Source: Nitrospinaceae bacterium (GTDB lineage: Bacteria > UBA8248). Taken from it: a DNA stretch of 55,319 nucleotides. Positions within the stretch are counted from its first letter, which is position 1, and every line of letters starts with the position of its first letter. The DNA lies in the NCBI GenBank assembly GCA_018669005.1, contig JABJAL010000076.1:1-55319 (forward strand), given 5' to 3'. The position numbers and the translations under genes are program-made. This document shows positions 42,829-52,715 of the stretch, piece by piece. The notes beneath the pieces were generated by a model. The model made no database searches and had not been told where the DNA came from. It worked only from the letters and a program-made list of their open reading frames with translations.

Positions 42829-44174
42829 TGGAAGATCAGATTGCCTTTTATCTTCCCCTGTTAATGTTCGGGACACTTCTTCCGCTTCTCATGCTGGGAT
42901 TTCCGGTGGCCTTCACGCTCGGGGCCGTAGGCCTTCTTTTCGGGTTAATCGGAGCCGGAATGGAACTGCTCTCCTGGAGCGATTTCAATTTCCTGCCGCT
43001 TCGTATTTGGGGAATCGCTACTAATTTCACCCTGCTCGCCGTCCCCCTATTCGTGTTCATGGGGGTGATGCTTGAAAGAAGCGGCTTGGCCGAGGATTTA
43101 CTCGAAACGACAGGCCTTGTATTCGGCAAGATTCGGGGTGGCCTCGCCATGTCGGTCGTGGTGGTCGGCATGCTCCTCGCCGCCTCGACGGGCATCGTCG
43201 GCGCCACGGTCGTAACGATGGGGATTCTCGCACTTCCCACCATGCTCCGCCGTGGATATTCACCCGAAGTCGCCACGGGCACGATTGCGGCTTCGGGAAC
43301 TTTGGGCCAAATCATCCCCCCTTCGATTATCCTGGTTCTCCTCGGGGATATTATGGACGTTCCCATCGGCTCGATGTTCGTCGGTGCGGTTATACCGGGG
43401 CTTGTTCTCGTCGCCTTCTATCTTCTCTGGATCGGGGGAGTCGCATGGCTAAGGCCGGATCTCGCTCCGGCAATTCCCGCAGAGGAAAGGGACAGCGTCA
43501 GCTCCTCAGAACTGAGGCAACGAGTATTTCGTGCACTGCTCCCCCCACTGTTGTTAATTGTGCTCGTGCTAGGGAGTATTTTTGGCGGCGTCGCATCTCC
43601 CACGGAAGCGGCCGCCATGGGCTCATTCGGCGCCATTATTCTCACCTTAACCAGCGGAAAATTTACGGTTCAGATTCTTCGCGAGGTCATGCTCTCGGCA
43701 CTGACGATAACCTGCATGGTATTCGTAATTCTGGTGGGGGCCACTTTCTTTGGGTTGGTATTTCGTCTTTTGGGTGGAGATGAAATTGTATCGGACATCA
43801 TAAAATCGATTCCCTATGGACAAAACGGCGTACTGATTGTGGTCATGGCGTTGTTTTTTGTTTTAGGTTTCGTTCTGGATTTCATAGAAATCACTTTCAT
43901 TATCGTGCCTATCATGAAACCAATCGTGAAAGAACTTGCGATTGATCCGCTCTGGTTCTCTATACTGATTGCGATAAATCTCCAGACTTCCTTTCTCACA
44001 CCGCCATTCGGATTTTCCTTGTTCTACCTGAAGGGAGTCGTGCCACCGAACGTCACAACAATGCACATCTACCGAGGGGTAGCGCCGTTCGTGGTCATCC
44101 AGATTATCGGTCTGATTGTGGCTTTTATCTTCCCCGAAACAGTCACTTGGCTTCCCAAGGCCATCGGTTGGTAG
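42828..44174 (+). CDS. dctM: TRAP transporter large permease subunit, DctM
   Basis: The 448-residue product has about twelve helices. Typical segments are GFPVAFTLGAVGLLFGLIG at the start, LFVFMGVMLERSGLAEDLLETTG, GMLLAASTGIVGATVVTMGILALP and PSIILVLLGDIMDVPIGSMF. The second half ends with FVLGFVLDFIEITFIIVPI and TSFLTPPFGFSLFYLKGV. It is the transport channel for carboxylates or related acids delivered by a DctP-like protein. Co-translated with dctQ. Its binding protein is probably the gene converging on it. Confidence 0.95.
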   Translation: MEDQIAFYLPLLMFGTLLPLLMLGFPVAFTLGAVGLLFGLIGAGMELLSWSDFNFLPLRIWGIATNFTLLAVPLFVFMGVMLERSGLAEDLLETTGLVFGKIRGGLAMSVVVVGMLLAASTGIVGATVVTMGILALPTMLRRGYSPEVATGTIAASGTLGQIIPPSIILVLLGDIMDVPIGSMFVGAVIPGLVLVAFYLLWIGGVAWLRPDLAPAIPAEERDSVSSSELRQRVFRALLPPLLLIVLVLGSIFGGVASPTEAAAMGSFGAIILTLTSGKFTVQILREVMLSALTITCMVFVILVGATFFGLVFRLLGGDEIVSDIIKSIPYGQNGVLIVVMALFFVLGFVLDFIEITFIIVPIMKPIVKELAIDPLWFSILIAINLQTSFLTPPFGFSLFYLKGVVPPNVTTMHIYRGVAPFVVIQIIGLIVAFIFPETVTWLPKAIGW

Positions 44175-44200
44175 GCCCCCGCTTAATAGAAACGAAAAAA

Positions 44201-44223
44201 GCCCCCTCCAAGGAGGGGGCTTT
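44201..44223. terminator. Bidirectional terminator between dctM and the dctP-like gene
   Basis: GCCCCCTCC and GGAGGGGGC (44201-44220) form a perfect 9-bp stem with a two-base loop. It is flanked by AAAAAA on the left and TTTCCC on the right, so it serves both converging genes. Confidence 0.85.
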
Positions 44224-44248
44224 CCCGTAATAAAATCTTTTTAACGCA

Positions 44249-45340
44249 TTACGCTCCCACTACCGCTCGAGCAGAGAGATAGGCCGCATCTGCAATTTTC
44301 GCGACACCATCAACGTTCTTCTGGAAAGTTTGGTAATCCTTGAGCACCTTGGCACTCGCTTTGTCCTTGCCCGAAAGGTCAGCATACACATCCTGAGACG
44401 CTTTATAGAACCCCTTCAGAAGCTCATCGGACCAGCGGCGGAGTTTAACACCATGCTTGGTTACCAGTTCATTAAGCGCCGAGCCATTGGCTGAATCAAA
44501 ACGCCCCAGCGTCCAAAGATTTGCCTCGGCTGCTGCAACACGCAGAGCAACCTGATAATCCTTGGGCAGCTTTTCATGTGCTTTGATGTTGACCGGCATT
44601 TCGAGAACCGTTCCTGGCTCATGCCAACCAGGGTAATAGTAGAACTTAGCCGCCTGATGAAGACCCTTCAATTTATCGTGGAAAGGACCTATCCATTCCG
44701 TGCCATCAATAGTGCCGCGCTCAAGCGCAGTAAACACCTCAACACCTGGAAGCAGGACCACGTTCGCTCCCATTCGGGCAATTGCCTTTCCGCCCAGACC
44801 CGGGATGCGCATTTTCAAGCCCTTGAACTGCGCCACCGTAGTAATCTCTTTTTTAAGCCAGCCGCCCATCTGGATTCCAGTGTTTCCTGCTGGTAAAGAA
44901 AAAATCCCGAAAGGCTTATAAACCTCATCCCAGAGTTTTTGGCCGTTGCCGTTAGTGAGCCAGGCGTTAACCTGCTGGGGATTCATCCCCCATGGAACGG
45001 CGGCAAAAAACTGCGCGGCCGGCACCTTGCCAGCCCAGTAGTAAGAAGCGCTGTGCCCCAGCTCGGCGGTACCTTTTGTGACGGCATCGAAAATCCCGAG
45101 AGCGGGAACAAGCTGACCTGCACCATAAATTTTAATCTGAAATTTACCGCTGGTAAGCTCTTTAACGCGGCGAGATATTAGCGCGGCGGCCTCGCCCACA
45201 CCTGGCGCCCCAGGGCCCCATGTCGTTACCATCTTCCAGCGAACCCGTTTTTGTGCGTGCACCGCAGGCGGCGCAGAGGCATGGATAATACCCGCGACGC
45301 CAGCAAGACCTGCTCCTGTGATAAATTTTCTTCTGTCCAT
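44249..45340 (-). CDS. TRAP transporter solute-binding protein, DctP-like (Tat-type signal)
   Basis: The 363-residue product starts MDRRKFITGAGLAGVAGI, a twin-arginine-like signal peptide, cleaved near VHAQ. The mature part has VRWKMVTTWGPGAP, GKFQIKIYGAGQLVPALGIFDAV and the conserved DctP pattern FKGLKMRIPGLGGK and LERGTIDGTEW. These define the DctP family that binds carboxylates and keto acids. Placement opposite dctQM, sharing a terminator, is not the usual co-directional order, but the pairing is very likely. Confidence 0.92.
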   Translation of the reverse strand: MDRRKFITGAGLAGVAGIIHASAPPAVHAQKRVRWKMVTTWGPGAPGVGEAAALISRRVKELTSGKFQIKIYGAGQLVPALGIFDAVTKGTAELGHSASYYWAGKVPAAQFFAAVPWGMNPQQVNAWLTNGNGQKLWDEVYKPFGIFSLPAGNTGIQMGGWLKKEITTVAQFKGLKMRIPGLGGKAIARMGANVVLLPGVEVFTALERGTIDGTEWIGPFHDKLKGLHQAAKFYYYPGWHEPGTVLEMPVNIKAHEKLPKDYQVALRVAAAEANLWTLGRFDSANGSALNELVTKHGVKLRRWSDELLKGFYKASQDVYADLSGKDKASAKVLKDYQTFQKNVDGVAKIADAAYLSARAVVGA

Positions 45341-45655
45341 AGCGAACCTCTCCTTGTGAGTTGCGGCTCATTGCGTTCACGCCCGGTAAGGAGAAAACCC
45401 AATACTCCTCCCGGCTTCTTGGGTAAAACTAATTTCTATTAAGGTGAATAAGAATAGTATCAATCCCACACAGGGGAGGACAAGCAAAATATATTGGGGT
45501 AAATCGCCTTTAAATCAGCGATTTTAAAACGGCCAAACACATGCAATGGTCTTTTAAATGCCTGAAAAGTGGGCCGCGAAGGCCTGAGAAATCATCTTGT
45601 CAGGGTCGGGGGTCGTTGGGCCTTATCTTCTGAAAAGGAGAGGGAGGGGGAGTGA
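45341..45655. other. Intergenic region with a hairpin downstream of the malic enzyme gene
   Basis: AAATCGC (45501-45507) and GCGATTT (45518-45524) make a 7-bp stem with adjacent T-runs, a plausible minus-strand terminator for the malic enzyme fusion, about 130 bases beyond its stop. The promoter of the dctP-like gene is not within this part. No gene is seen. Confidence 0.45.
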
Positions 45656-47881
45656 TTAACACTTGTGCAGCGCTTGATCAGCACGCTCTAAAACTCGGGT
45701 GGCATCGTCGGTTTCGGGGTCGAATTCGGATATGCCGATTGCACAAGAAACGGGGATTTTTTGTCCGTTTGCGTCATCGATCTTCATATCGGCAATTTTC
45801 GAGAGAATTCTATTTTTGAGCACTTGAGCACCGTCGCTTTTCGTTCCGGGCAAGAGGATAGAGAACATGCTTCGCTCGTGGCGGGCAGCGACATCCGTGT
45901 CGCGGATCATATCTTCTATCAACCGCGCCGTTTGGATGAGGAGTTCATTCGCCATCTCCTCCCCATGCGTACTGTGAACCTCCCGAAAATATTTCAGCTC
46001 AAGAACAAGCACGCACAAGTCTGAGCCGTAGCGTTTGGCTCTTGTGGTTTCCAAGGCCGTGAGCTCACGCAAGACACGGTTGTTGTAAAGACCCGTCATC
46101 TCGTCGTGGCGCGTGAGGTGCTCGTGATTTTTTAGGCGCATAGGAAGGTAGCGCGGTTCCCACCGCTTTTCATCCAGAATGCGCTCTATCTCTTCTTCGG
46201 CGACAGTCGGATGGGCGAGCCCTTGTTTATAAGCCTCACTCGCGACGGCTAATCCAATCCGGCGACTCACCTGCCGTAGATTCTGGAGGTCGGGTAGAAG
46301 GGAGCCCTGGGGATCACTCAAGACAGGTGCACATTCGCTCAAGGCACGGGCGGCGGCCATAATCATCTCGTCTGAAATACGACTCGCCTTAACGGCCAAA
46401 GCGCCAAGACCGATGCCGGGAAAAATGTAGCTGTTGTTGTTTTGAGCGATCGAATAGGTCGCTCCCCCGTAGCTGACATCCTCGAACGGACTGCCCGAGG
46501 CCACCAGCGCGCGACCGTCTGTCCATGCGAGCAAATCGGCGGGGACGCCCTCGACACGCGAGGTGGGGTTCGAGAGTGGAAAGATAATGGGCCTTTCCGT
46601 GTAGCTCGCCATCTCCCGAACAGCCTCCTCGGTGAACACGCCGGGCTGGCCCGAGACGCCGATGAGTACGGTGGGTTTCGCGTTCCGAACAACATCCTCA
46701 AGGTTGATGCCCTCGCCGCCGTTAACCTGCCAATTGGCCAAATGCTCTTGGGGTTGAACCAATTTTTGCTGAAAAGCGGGCAGATTACTCAGCCCATCGT
46801 GGAGCAGCCCGGGACGGTCGATCATAAAAAAGCGTGCTCGCGCATCGGACTCAGAAAGCGCCTCTTGCACCATGGCGGCGATCAATTGTTCGGCAATGCC
46901 GCAGCCGGCCGACCCAGCCCCGAAGATGCATACGGTATGGTCGCGCAGGTGGGTGCCGCTGGCATGGGCGGCGGCGAGCAAGGTGCTTAGCGTGACAGCC
47001 GCAGTTCCTTGGATGTCATCGTTGAACGAACAGATATCGTCCCTGTAGCGGTGGAGCAGGGGCCCTGCGTGGTGCTGGGCGAAGTCCTCCCATTGAAGGA
47101 GCACACTGGGAAACTTCTTTTTAACCGCCTGAACGAAGGTGTCGATAAAATCGTCGTATTCGGTCCCCTCGATACGCTCGTGGCGCCAGCCAATGTAGAG
47201 GGGATCGTTAAGACGCTCCTGGTTGTTCGTCCCAACATCGAGGAATATAGGAAGGGTCGTGGCAGGGTGGATACCTGCGGCGGCGGTATAGAGCGCGAGC
47301 TTGCCAATGGGAATGCCCATGCCGCCCGCGCCCTGGTCTCCCAGGCCAAGGATTCGCTCACCGTCCGTCACGACGATTACCTCTGCCTGAGGCGTCGCCG
47401 CATTGTCGAGGATTTCGTCGATTCGCCCCCGATCGGGATATGAGATGAACAGGCCTCGCGGTTTACGATAGATCTCGCTGAAGCGCTGGCAAGCCTCACC
47501 GACAATGGGGGTATAGATTATGGGCAGCATTTCAGTGAGATGCTCGGTCACAAGTTTGTAGAAAAGGGTCTCGTTTCTGTCCTGCAAGCTGCGCAGATAG
47601 ATATGTTTGTCGATATCGGATTTTTGCTGGCAGTAGGCCCCGTACACGCGTCCGACTTGTTCTTCAATGCTGAGAATTTGAGGCGGCAAAAGGCCCTCAA
47701 GACCAAAATCGCGTCTTTCATCTTGCGTAAAAGCGGTTCCTTTGTTCGTGAGTGAGCACTCGACCAGAAAATTGCCGGTCAGGGGCATTGCATGAATTTC
47801 AGCCCCAATGGTGTCGGCCAATGCTTGTTTGTGGGGCATCGACAACGCCTCCATTGTCGAAAGAGGAGATTCGACATTCAA
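45656..47881 (-). CDS. NAD-type malic enzyme fused to a degenerate GGDEF domain
   Basis: The 741-residue product joins two domains. Residues of about 20-570 are a malic enzyme. It has Tyr123 ([10 protein letters not shown]), Lys194 (PIGKLALY), metal ligands Glu265/Asp266 and Asp289 (FNDDIQGT), a GAGSAG Rossmann site and [11 protein letters not shown]. It converts malate to pyruvate with CO2 release. Residues of about 589-741 form a GGDEF-like domain ([13 protein letters not shown]). Its signature is destroyed: ERSMF (669-673) replaces GGDEF, and the metal Asp region reads ELKYF. This predicts a sensor or scaffold, not a cyclase. Cofactor NAD versus NADP is uncertain. An unusual architecture. 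Confidence 0.9.
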   Translation of the reverse strand: MNVESPLSTMEALSMPHKQALADTIGAEIHAMPLTGNFLVECSLTNKGTAFTQDERRDFGLEGLLPPQILSIEEQVGRVYGAYCQQKSDIDKHIYLRSLQDRNETLFYKLVTEHLTEMLPIIYTPIVGEACQRFSEIYRKPRGLFISYPDRGRIDEILDNAATPQAEVIVVTDGERILGLGDQGAGGMGIPIGKLALYTAAAGIHPATTLPIFLDVGTNNQERLNDPLYIGWRHERIEGTEYDDFIDTFVQAVKKKFPSVLLQWEDFAQHHAGPLLHRYRDDICSFNDDIQGTAAVTLSTLLAAAHASGTHLRDHTVCIFGAGSAGCGIAEQLIAAMVQEALSESDARARFFMIDRPGLLHDGLSNLPAFQQKLVQPQEHLANWQVNGGEGINLEDVVRNAKPTVLIGVSGQPGVFTEEAVREMASYTERPIIFPLSNPTSRVEGVPADLLAWTDGRALVASGSPFEDVSYGGATYSIAQNNNSYIFPGIGLGALAVKASRISDEMIMAAARALSECAPVLSDPQGSLLPDLQNLRQVSRRIGLAVASEAYKQGLAHPTVAEEEIERILDEKRWEPRYLPMRLKNHEHLTRHDEMTGLYNNRVLRELTALETTRAKRYGSDLCVLVLELKYFREVHSTHGEEMANELLIQTARLIEDMIRDTDVAARHERSMFSILLPGTKSDGAQVLKNRILSKIADMKIDDANGQKIPVSCAIGISEFDPETDDATRVLERADQALHKC

Positions 47882-48567
47882 ATATAATTCTTTAATAGGC
47901 TTATTCTGAAATTCCAGATACCCATCTTAAAAGAATGGTAGCACAGGTTATTCACCCAGGCGCCGTATGTATTCAACGATCGGGACAGGTTCTCAACCAG
48001 GGCGACGAAAAATCCTCTCCGGTCTTTATCGCAGTTCCCTCAAGTATATTCCGCAGAGCGGCATCCTCGTCATATGGTTGAAAAGCTTGAGAACCGTTAT
48101 CGGCCATTCTTTTGATTTCCCCTTTCAATTATGAGGGAAAATCTATTTTCTTAGGTGAATTTGAGACAATTATCAGTCCATTTACACCTAGCGGCAAGTT
48201 GCCAATTTAAGGCATCGAAAAAAACATTCCAGCCACGACCCCGCAAATGTTCAATATGTTCTCCGACTATTTAAATTTTCAGCTTATATATATATAAACC
48301 GCCGATTAAATTTAAAATTAAAAGTTTAGAATACGTTTTGAATACTTGGTCTGGAACTAAATATATCGAACGTAACAAAACCTAAGGTTTTCTCATCCCA
48401 TAAATAACGGTTTCATCGATCCCATATCGATATAAATAGAGCGTTTTAAATAGATTTTATTTTTCTCATTCTTCGTGCCCATCAGACATAAAAATTTGAA
48501 CCCCACCTTTACCTTGAACCTCGTGCTCATAAATTCAAAATCTTATTATCACCTTCTTAAAACCAAA
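47882..48567. other. AT-rich intergenic region between the malic enzyme gene and tRNA-Arg
   Basis: These 690 bases are more AT-rich than the surroundings (for example TATATATATATAAACC near 48290) and have no gene I can support. The malic enzyme promoter (minus strand) should be at its left end. No integrase or direct-repeat attachment site was seen despite the nearby tRNA. Confidence 0.5.
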
Positions 48568-48597
48568 AAGGGCTTAGCCGGTTAAGGCTAAGCCCTT
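48568..48597 (-). terminator. Terminator of tRNA-Arg
   Basis: AAGGGCTTAGCC (48568-48579) and GGCTAAGCCCTT (48586-48597) form a perfect 12-bp stem with a 6-base loop. On the minus strand it is followed by TTTTGGTTTT. It lies right behind the tRNA 3' end, a classic terminator. Confidence 0.85.
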
Positions 48598-48605
48598 GAT
48601 ATATT

Positions 48606-48682
<77 letters not shown>

Positions 48683-49037
48683 AACATGGCGCTCTCTTAG
48701 TACCCAACCCCCTAGTATGCGTCAAGGGCTAAAGCCTTTCATTCAAGTAACATGGGGATGGTGCCGTCAGTTAACGAGAAGCAGGATAAAGATCTTACCA
48801 AATCCTTTATTCTTAATGTTCTCCCACTACATACAACAGATTTACAGGTCTTTAAATCCTTAGAAAGTTCTTGTTTTTGTTAGCTTTATTCATCTTGGGT
48901 GCTTGAATGTTTCAGCTCTCATCCGTTAAACTCCGCACCTGGTAATACGAGGAAATACTCTTACAAGAAGAGGTCCGGTAACTTACTAAGGATACCGTTC
49001 TGTCCGATTTATTTCGTTCTATGAGGATTGTCTCCCC
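48683..49037. other. Intergenic region upstream of the cytochrome oxidase genes
   Basis: These 355 bases hold no gene I can support. The region should include the tRNA promoter on the left (minus strand) and the oxidase operon promoter on the right. No clear -35/-10 pair was assigned. Confidence 0.4.
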
Positions 49038-49706
49038 ATGATGAGCTGGCTCCCTGAAAACATTTCTGCAGATGGTGGTGATCTGGATTTCCTTTTTTAT
49101 GTCATCTATTACATTACAACGGCAACGTTTGTTCTCGTTGCCGCTTGCATGGTTGCTTTCCTGATTCTCTATCGGCAAAAACCAGGTGTCCGGGCTACCT
49201 ATACACACGGAAACAACACCCTCGAAATTATATGGACGATAACGCCCGCTTTCATCCTGGTCGTCATCATGTTCCTCAGCCAGGCGTCCTGGGCAAAACT
49301 CAAACTTGATCGGCCAGCGAATCCCGATGTCCGCATCCATGTCGTCGCCAAGCAGTTCAACTGGCTTGTGGCCTACCCCGGCCCCGATGGAAAACTCGGC
49401 ACCAAGGATGATGTAAAGCTCGACAACCAGGTAAACGTTCCCATAAACAAAACCGTTCTCATCACCATGACCGGCGAAGACGTTATTCACAGCTTCTTCA
49501 TTCCACATGCCCGGGTGAAACAAGACATCGTTCCCGGCCGCGAGACCGTCGTTTGGTTCAAACCAATCAAAACAGGGAAATTCGAAATTCCCTGCGCCGA
49601 GCTTTGCGGCACTGGACACTCGGGAATGAAAGGCGAGTTGGTCGTACATACAGCAGAGAGCTACAAGGCTTTTATTAATAAAATAAACACAAAGAAATCT
49701 TCCTAA
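49038..49706 (+). CDS. ctaC: Cytochrome c oxidase subunit II
   Basis: The 222-residue product has two N-terminal membrane helices (about 18-45 and 65-83) and a periplasmic CuA domain. The ligands are His151, Cys186, Glu188 (backbone), Cys190, His194 and Met197 in PCAELCGTGHSGM. It accepts electrons from cytochrome c and passes them to subunit I. There is no fused cytochrome c domain, so a separate soluble cytochrome is expected. VKQDIVPGRETVVWF is typical. Two adjacent ATG codons are possible starts. First gene of the operon. Confidence 0.97.
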   Translation: MMSWLPENISADGGDLDFLFYVIYYITTATFVLVAACMVAFLILYRQKPGVRATYTHGNNTLEIIWTITPAFILVVIMFLSQASWAKLKLDRPANPDVRIHVVAKQFNWLVAYPGPDGKLGTKDDVKLDNQVNVPINKTVLITMTGEDVIHSFFIPHARVKQDIVPGRETVVWFKPIKTGKFEIPCAELCGTGHSGMKGELVVHTAESYKAFINKINTKKSS

Positions 49707-49787
49707 ATACCATTATGATTCCGCGCTCAAGAAAGGCAACAAACAATCTTTCTTGATGTTTAATATCGCCAAGGGGAAAAACAAGAA

Positions 49788-51746
49788 ATGAGCGATTCGA
49801 CGGCAGCCGTTGGCCACGATCACCACGAAAGTACTTTTCTAAACACTTATGTATTCTCAACAGATCATAAAATGATCGGCAAGCAATTCTTCTGGATGGC
49901 GCTGGTGATGATGATCCTGGGCGGTGTGCTAGCGCTGATGTTCCGCTGGCAGCTCGCCTGGCCTGAAACTTCTGTCTGGGGGTTTGGCTGGCTTTCTGAA
50001 GATAACGATTTCATGCCCACCGGCATCATCGGACCCGACAAATACAATATGATGGTGACAATGCACGCCACCGTCATGGTGTTTTTGGTGCTCATGCCCA
50101 TGTTCTCGGGCGCATTCAGTAACTTTTTAATCCCGCTGATGATTGGCGCGCGCGACATGGCTTTCCCCTTGCTCAACATGCTCTCGTTCTGGGTCGCTGC
50201 GCTAGGTGCTCTCATCATGATGAGCGGCTTTTTTGTCGAGGGCGGACACGCCGCCGCAGGCTGGACAGCCTACGCACCTCTTTCTATTAAAGAAGAATAT
50301 ACCGGTGTCGGAATGGGGCAGACCCTCTGGGCGCTCAGTATCTTCACACTAACCATTAGTTCGCTGATGGGCTCGGTAAACTACATAACGACCATTATCA
50401 ACATGCGCACGAAGGGAATGACCTGGTTCCGTCTGCCGACGACAATATGGGCGCTTTTCGTCGTGGCAATACTTTCGTTGCTGGCGCTCCCGATTCTCGG
50501 AGCGGCGGGCGTTCTGATGATATTCGACCGCGTTTTTGAAACGGCCTTTTTCGATCCACAGCGGGGCGGCCAGCCGCTTCTTTGGCAACATCTGTTCTGG
50601 TACTTCGGCCATCCGGAGGTCTACATTCTCATCCTCCCGGCAATGGGCATTGTCTCAGACATCCTGAGCGTATTTTCAAGGAAACCCATCTTCGGCTACC
50701 GGGCGATGGTTTACGCCATTATCGGCATCGCCTTCATCGGATGGGCCGTCTGGGGACACCATATGTTCCAGAGCGGCATGAACCCCCGGCTGGGTCAGGC
50801 GTTCATGACAACGACGATGCTTATTGCCATCCCCTCGGCCATTAAAACATTCAACTGGCTGGGGACCTTGTGGCGTGGCTCAATTCGCTTCACCGTTCCC
50901 ATGCTTCACGCCCTGGCTTTTGTTTCGATGTTTGTCATCGGCGGCCTGAGCGGCATCTTCATGGCCTCGAACACGGTCGATATTTTCATCCACGACACCT
51001 ACTTCATCGTGGCGCACATTCACTATGTCCTCTTTGGCGGAAGCATGTTCGGCCTCTTTGCCGGCATCACATTTTGGTTCCCAAAAATGTTCGGTCGGAT
51101 GCTAAACAACTCTCTCGGTCGTGTGCATTTCTGGATCACAATCATTGGCTTCAACATCGCCTTCTTCCCGATGCACATCATCGGCATAGGCGGCCATATG
51201 CGAAGAATCTACAACCCACTTCAGTATGATTTCCTCAAAGACCTTGAGCCAATAAACGTAACGATCACCCTCGGCGCTCTCATGCTGGGTATTGGACAGA
51301 TTATTTTCGCGCTCAACATTTTCGGAAGCCTTTGGAAACTAAACATGAATTGGTACCGAAAAGCGGCCCAGGTGATTTCCTCCTACCTGACAGCGTTTGT
51401 GGCCTACAAATTCGTAACCTTCTACTTCGAGGGACTAACCAAACCTACAGAGCCAACCATGGTTGGGCGCACCATTGCGGGGATTGTCGCTATCGTCGTC
51501 TTCGCCTGGATTTATCGTTATCTTTCGGCCAAGATGGGTGAGCTCGGGGAGACTGCACCGCAGAACCCCTGGAATGCCAACACGCTCGAATGGGTGGCAC
51601 CTGTAATCCCGCCGCACGGCAACTTCGGACCGACCTTGCCCGAAGTACACCGGGGCCCTTACGAGTATAGCGTTCCCGGCGAAAGCGATGACTGGGCTCC
51701 CCAGACGAAACCGCTCAGCGATAGTGCTGCGGCGGCATCGCACTAA
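49788..51746 (+). CDS. ctaD: Cytochrome c oxidase subunit I (aa3-type), with an insertion
   Basis: This catalytic heme-copper subunit of 652 residues (usual length about 530-560) has all ligands. His93 is a heme a ligand (MVTMHATVMVF). CuB is bound by His275 with the linked Tyr279 (GHPEVYI) and by His324 and His325 (WGHHMF). His410 and His412 (HDTYFIVAHIHYV) ligate heme a3 and heme a. It reduces O2 to water and pumps protons. Relative to typical enzymes there is an extra stretch of about 60-80 residues with two predicted helices before the normal end NPWNANTLEWVAP. Co-directional with ctaC, ctaA, ctaB and ctaE. Confidence 0.97.
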   Translation: MSDSTAAVGHDHHESTFLNTYVFSTDHKMIGKQFFWMALVMMILGGVLALMFRWQLAWPETSVWGFGWLSEDNDFMPTGIIGPDKYNMMVTMHATVMVFLVLMPMFSGAFSNFLIPLMIGARDMAFPLLNMLSFWVAALGALIMMSGFFVEGGHAAAGWTAYAPLSIKEEYTGVGMGQTLWALSIFTLTISSLMGSVNYITTIINMRTKGMTWFRLPTTIWALFVVAILSLLALPILGAAGVLMIFDRVFETAFFDPQRGGQPLLWQHLFWYFGHPEVYILILPAMGIVSDILSVFSRKPIFGYRAMVYAIIGIAFIGWAVWGHHMFQSGMNPRLGQAFMTTTMLIAIPSAIKTFNWLGTLWRGSIRFTVPMLHALAFVSMFVIGGLSGIFMASNTVDIFIHDTYFIVAHIHYVLFGGSMFGLFAGITFWFPKMFGRMLNNSLGRVHFWITIIGFNIAFFPMHIIGIGGHMRRIYNPLQYDFLKDLEPINVTITLGALMLGIGQIIFALNIFGSLWKLNMNWYRKAAQVISSYLTAFVAYKFVTFYFEGLTKPTEPTMVGRTIAGIVAIVVFAWIYRYLSAKMGELGETAPQNPWNANTLEWVAPVIPPHGNFGPTLPEVHRGPYEYSVPGESDDWAPQTKPLSDSAAAASH

Positions 51747-51779
51747 CTCAGTTTCAAGAAACATCGGGGAAGTTCACGT

Positions 51780-52715
51780 ATGGCACAGAGAGGGAACTCT
51801 GCGTCCAGCGCTTTGCGGTGGCCGCACTACCTGGCCATTTTGACATCGGGCACAACCGTAATTCTAATCCTCGCGGGCGGGCTCGTTACGAGCATGAGCG
51901 CTGGACTCGCTGTGCCCGACTGGCCCACCAGCTTTGGCTACCACATGTTCCTCTTCCCGTGGGCCAAGATGGTGGGGGGAATTTTCTTTGAGCACTCCCA
52001 TCGCCTTCTTGGCTCGCTTGTTGGAATACTAACGATCCTCACGGCAGCGACTCTGTGGCTTTACGAACCTCGCAAATGGGTCCGCTGGCTCGGCATGGCA
52101 GCCATTTTTCTCGTGATTGTTCAGGGTCTTCTGGGCGGATTCCGGGTCATTTCACTCAAACTCCTTCTGGCCATTATCCACGCCTGTGTCGCCCAGCTCT
52201 ATTTCGGACTCATGGTCAGCATCGCTGTTTTCACCTCTAAAAGCTGGCTGGCAGACACTACGACCCGGACCGAGCCCAACAGCAGCACCAGGAGAATTGC
52301 CCTCCTTACAGTGGGTCTGATTTATGTTCAAACTATTTTCGGCGCCGTGCTGCGCCATACCGGAAACCGGCTCGATGCCCATCTTTTGGTGGCATTTTTA
52401 GTCACCATCCATGTATTCTTGCTGGCGGCGAAGATACTCCGTGATCCCGCCGGCGGCGAGGCCATCAGAAAGCCCGCAAATACCATTTGGGTTTTGCTGA
52501 TTTTACAGCTTGCGCTAGGGGCTGGCTCTTATTTTGCTAAATATACGGTCATCGGCGATGCCGTATTGCCAAGCACTATAATTGTCCTGACTGCGGCGCA
52601 TGTCGTGGTTGGCGCTCTATTGTTTGCAACTTCGATTACACTGGCGCTCCGGGTCCACAGTGATCAGCTTCGGTCCCGCTTCGACACAACTCCACAAGAG
52701 GCATCAGTAGCGTGA
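51780..52715 (+). CDS. ctaA: Heme A synthase
   Basis: CtaA oxidises the C8 methyl of heme O to a formyl group to make heme A. The 311-residue product has about eight helices and conserved histidines in EHSHRLLG (residues about 64-71), in IIHACVAQLYFG, in LRHTGNRLDAHLLVAF and in TAAHVVVGAL. These are the paired His of the CtaA halves. The stop overlaps the ctaB GTG start as GTGA. Position directly after ctaD agrees with supply of the oxidase cofactor. Confidence 0.95.
   Translation: MAQRGNSASSALRWPHYLAILTSGTTVILILAGGLVTSMSAGLAVPDWPTSFGYHMFLFPWAKMVGGIFFEHSHRLLGSLVGILTILTAATLWLYEPRKWVRWLGMAAIFLVIVQGLLGGFRVISLKLLLAIIHACVAQLYFGLMVSIAVFTSKSWLADTTTRTEPNSSTRRIALLTVGLIYVQTIFGAVLRHTGNRLDAHLLVAFLVTIHVFLLAAKILRDPAGGEAIRKPANTIWVLLILQLALGAGSYFAKYTVIGDAVLPSTIIVLTAAHVVVGALLFATSITLALRVHSDQLRSRFDTTPQEASVA

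Noticed and set aside
47935-48081. 48-codon frame starting at an ATG at 47935
   Set aside because: No ribosome site, no hydrophobic segment and no paralogue; compare the well-supported microproteins at 40761 and 41144.
47882-48605. Genomic island or attachment site beside tRNA-Arg
   Set aside because: The region is AT-rich but no integrase, transposase or direct repeat of the tRNA end was found, and the flanking genes are ordinary housekeeping and metabolic genes.
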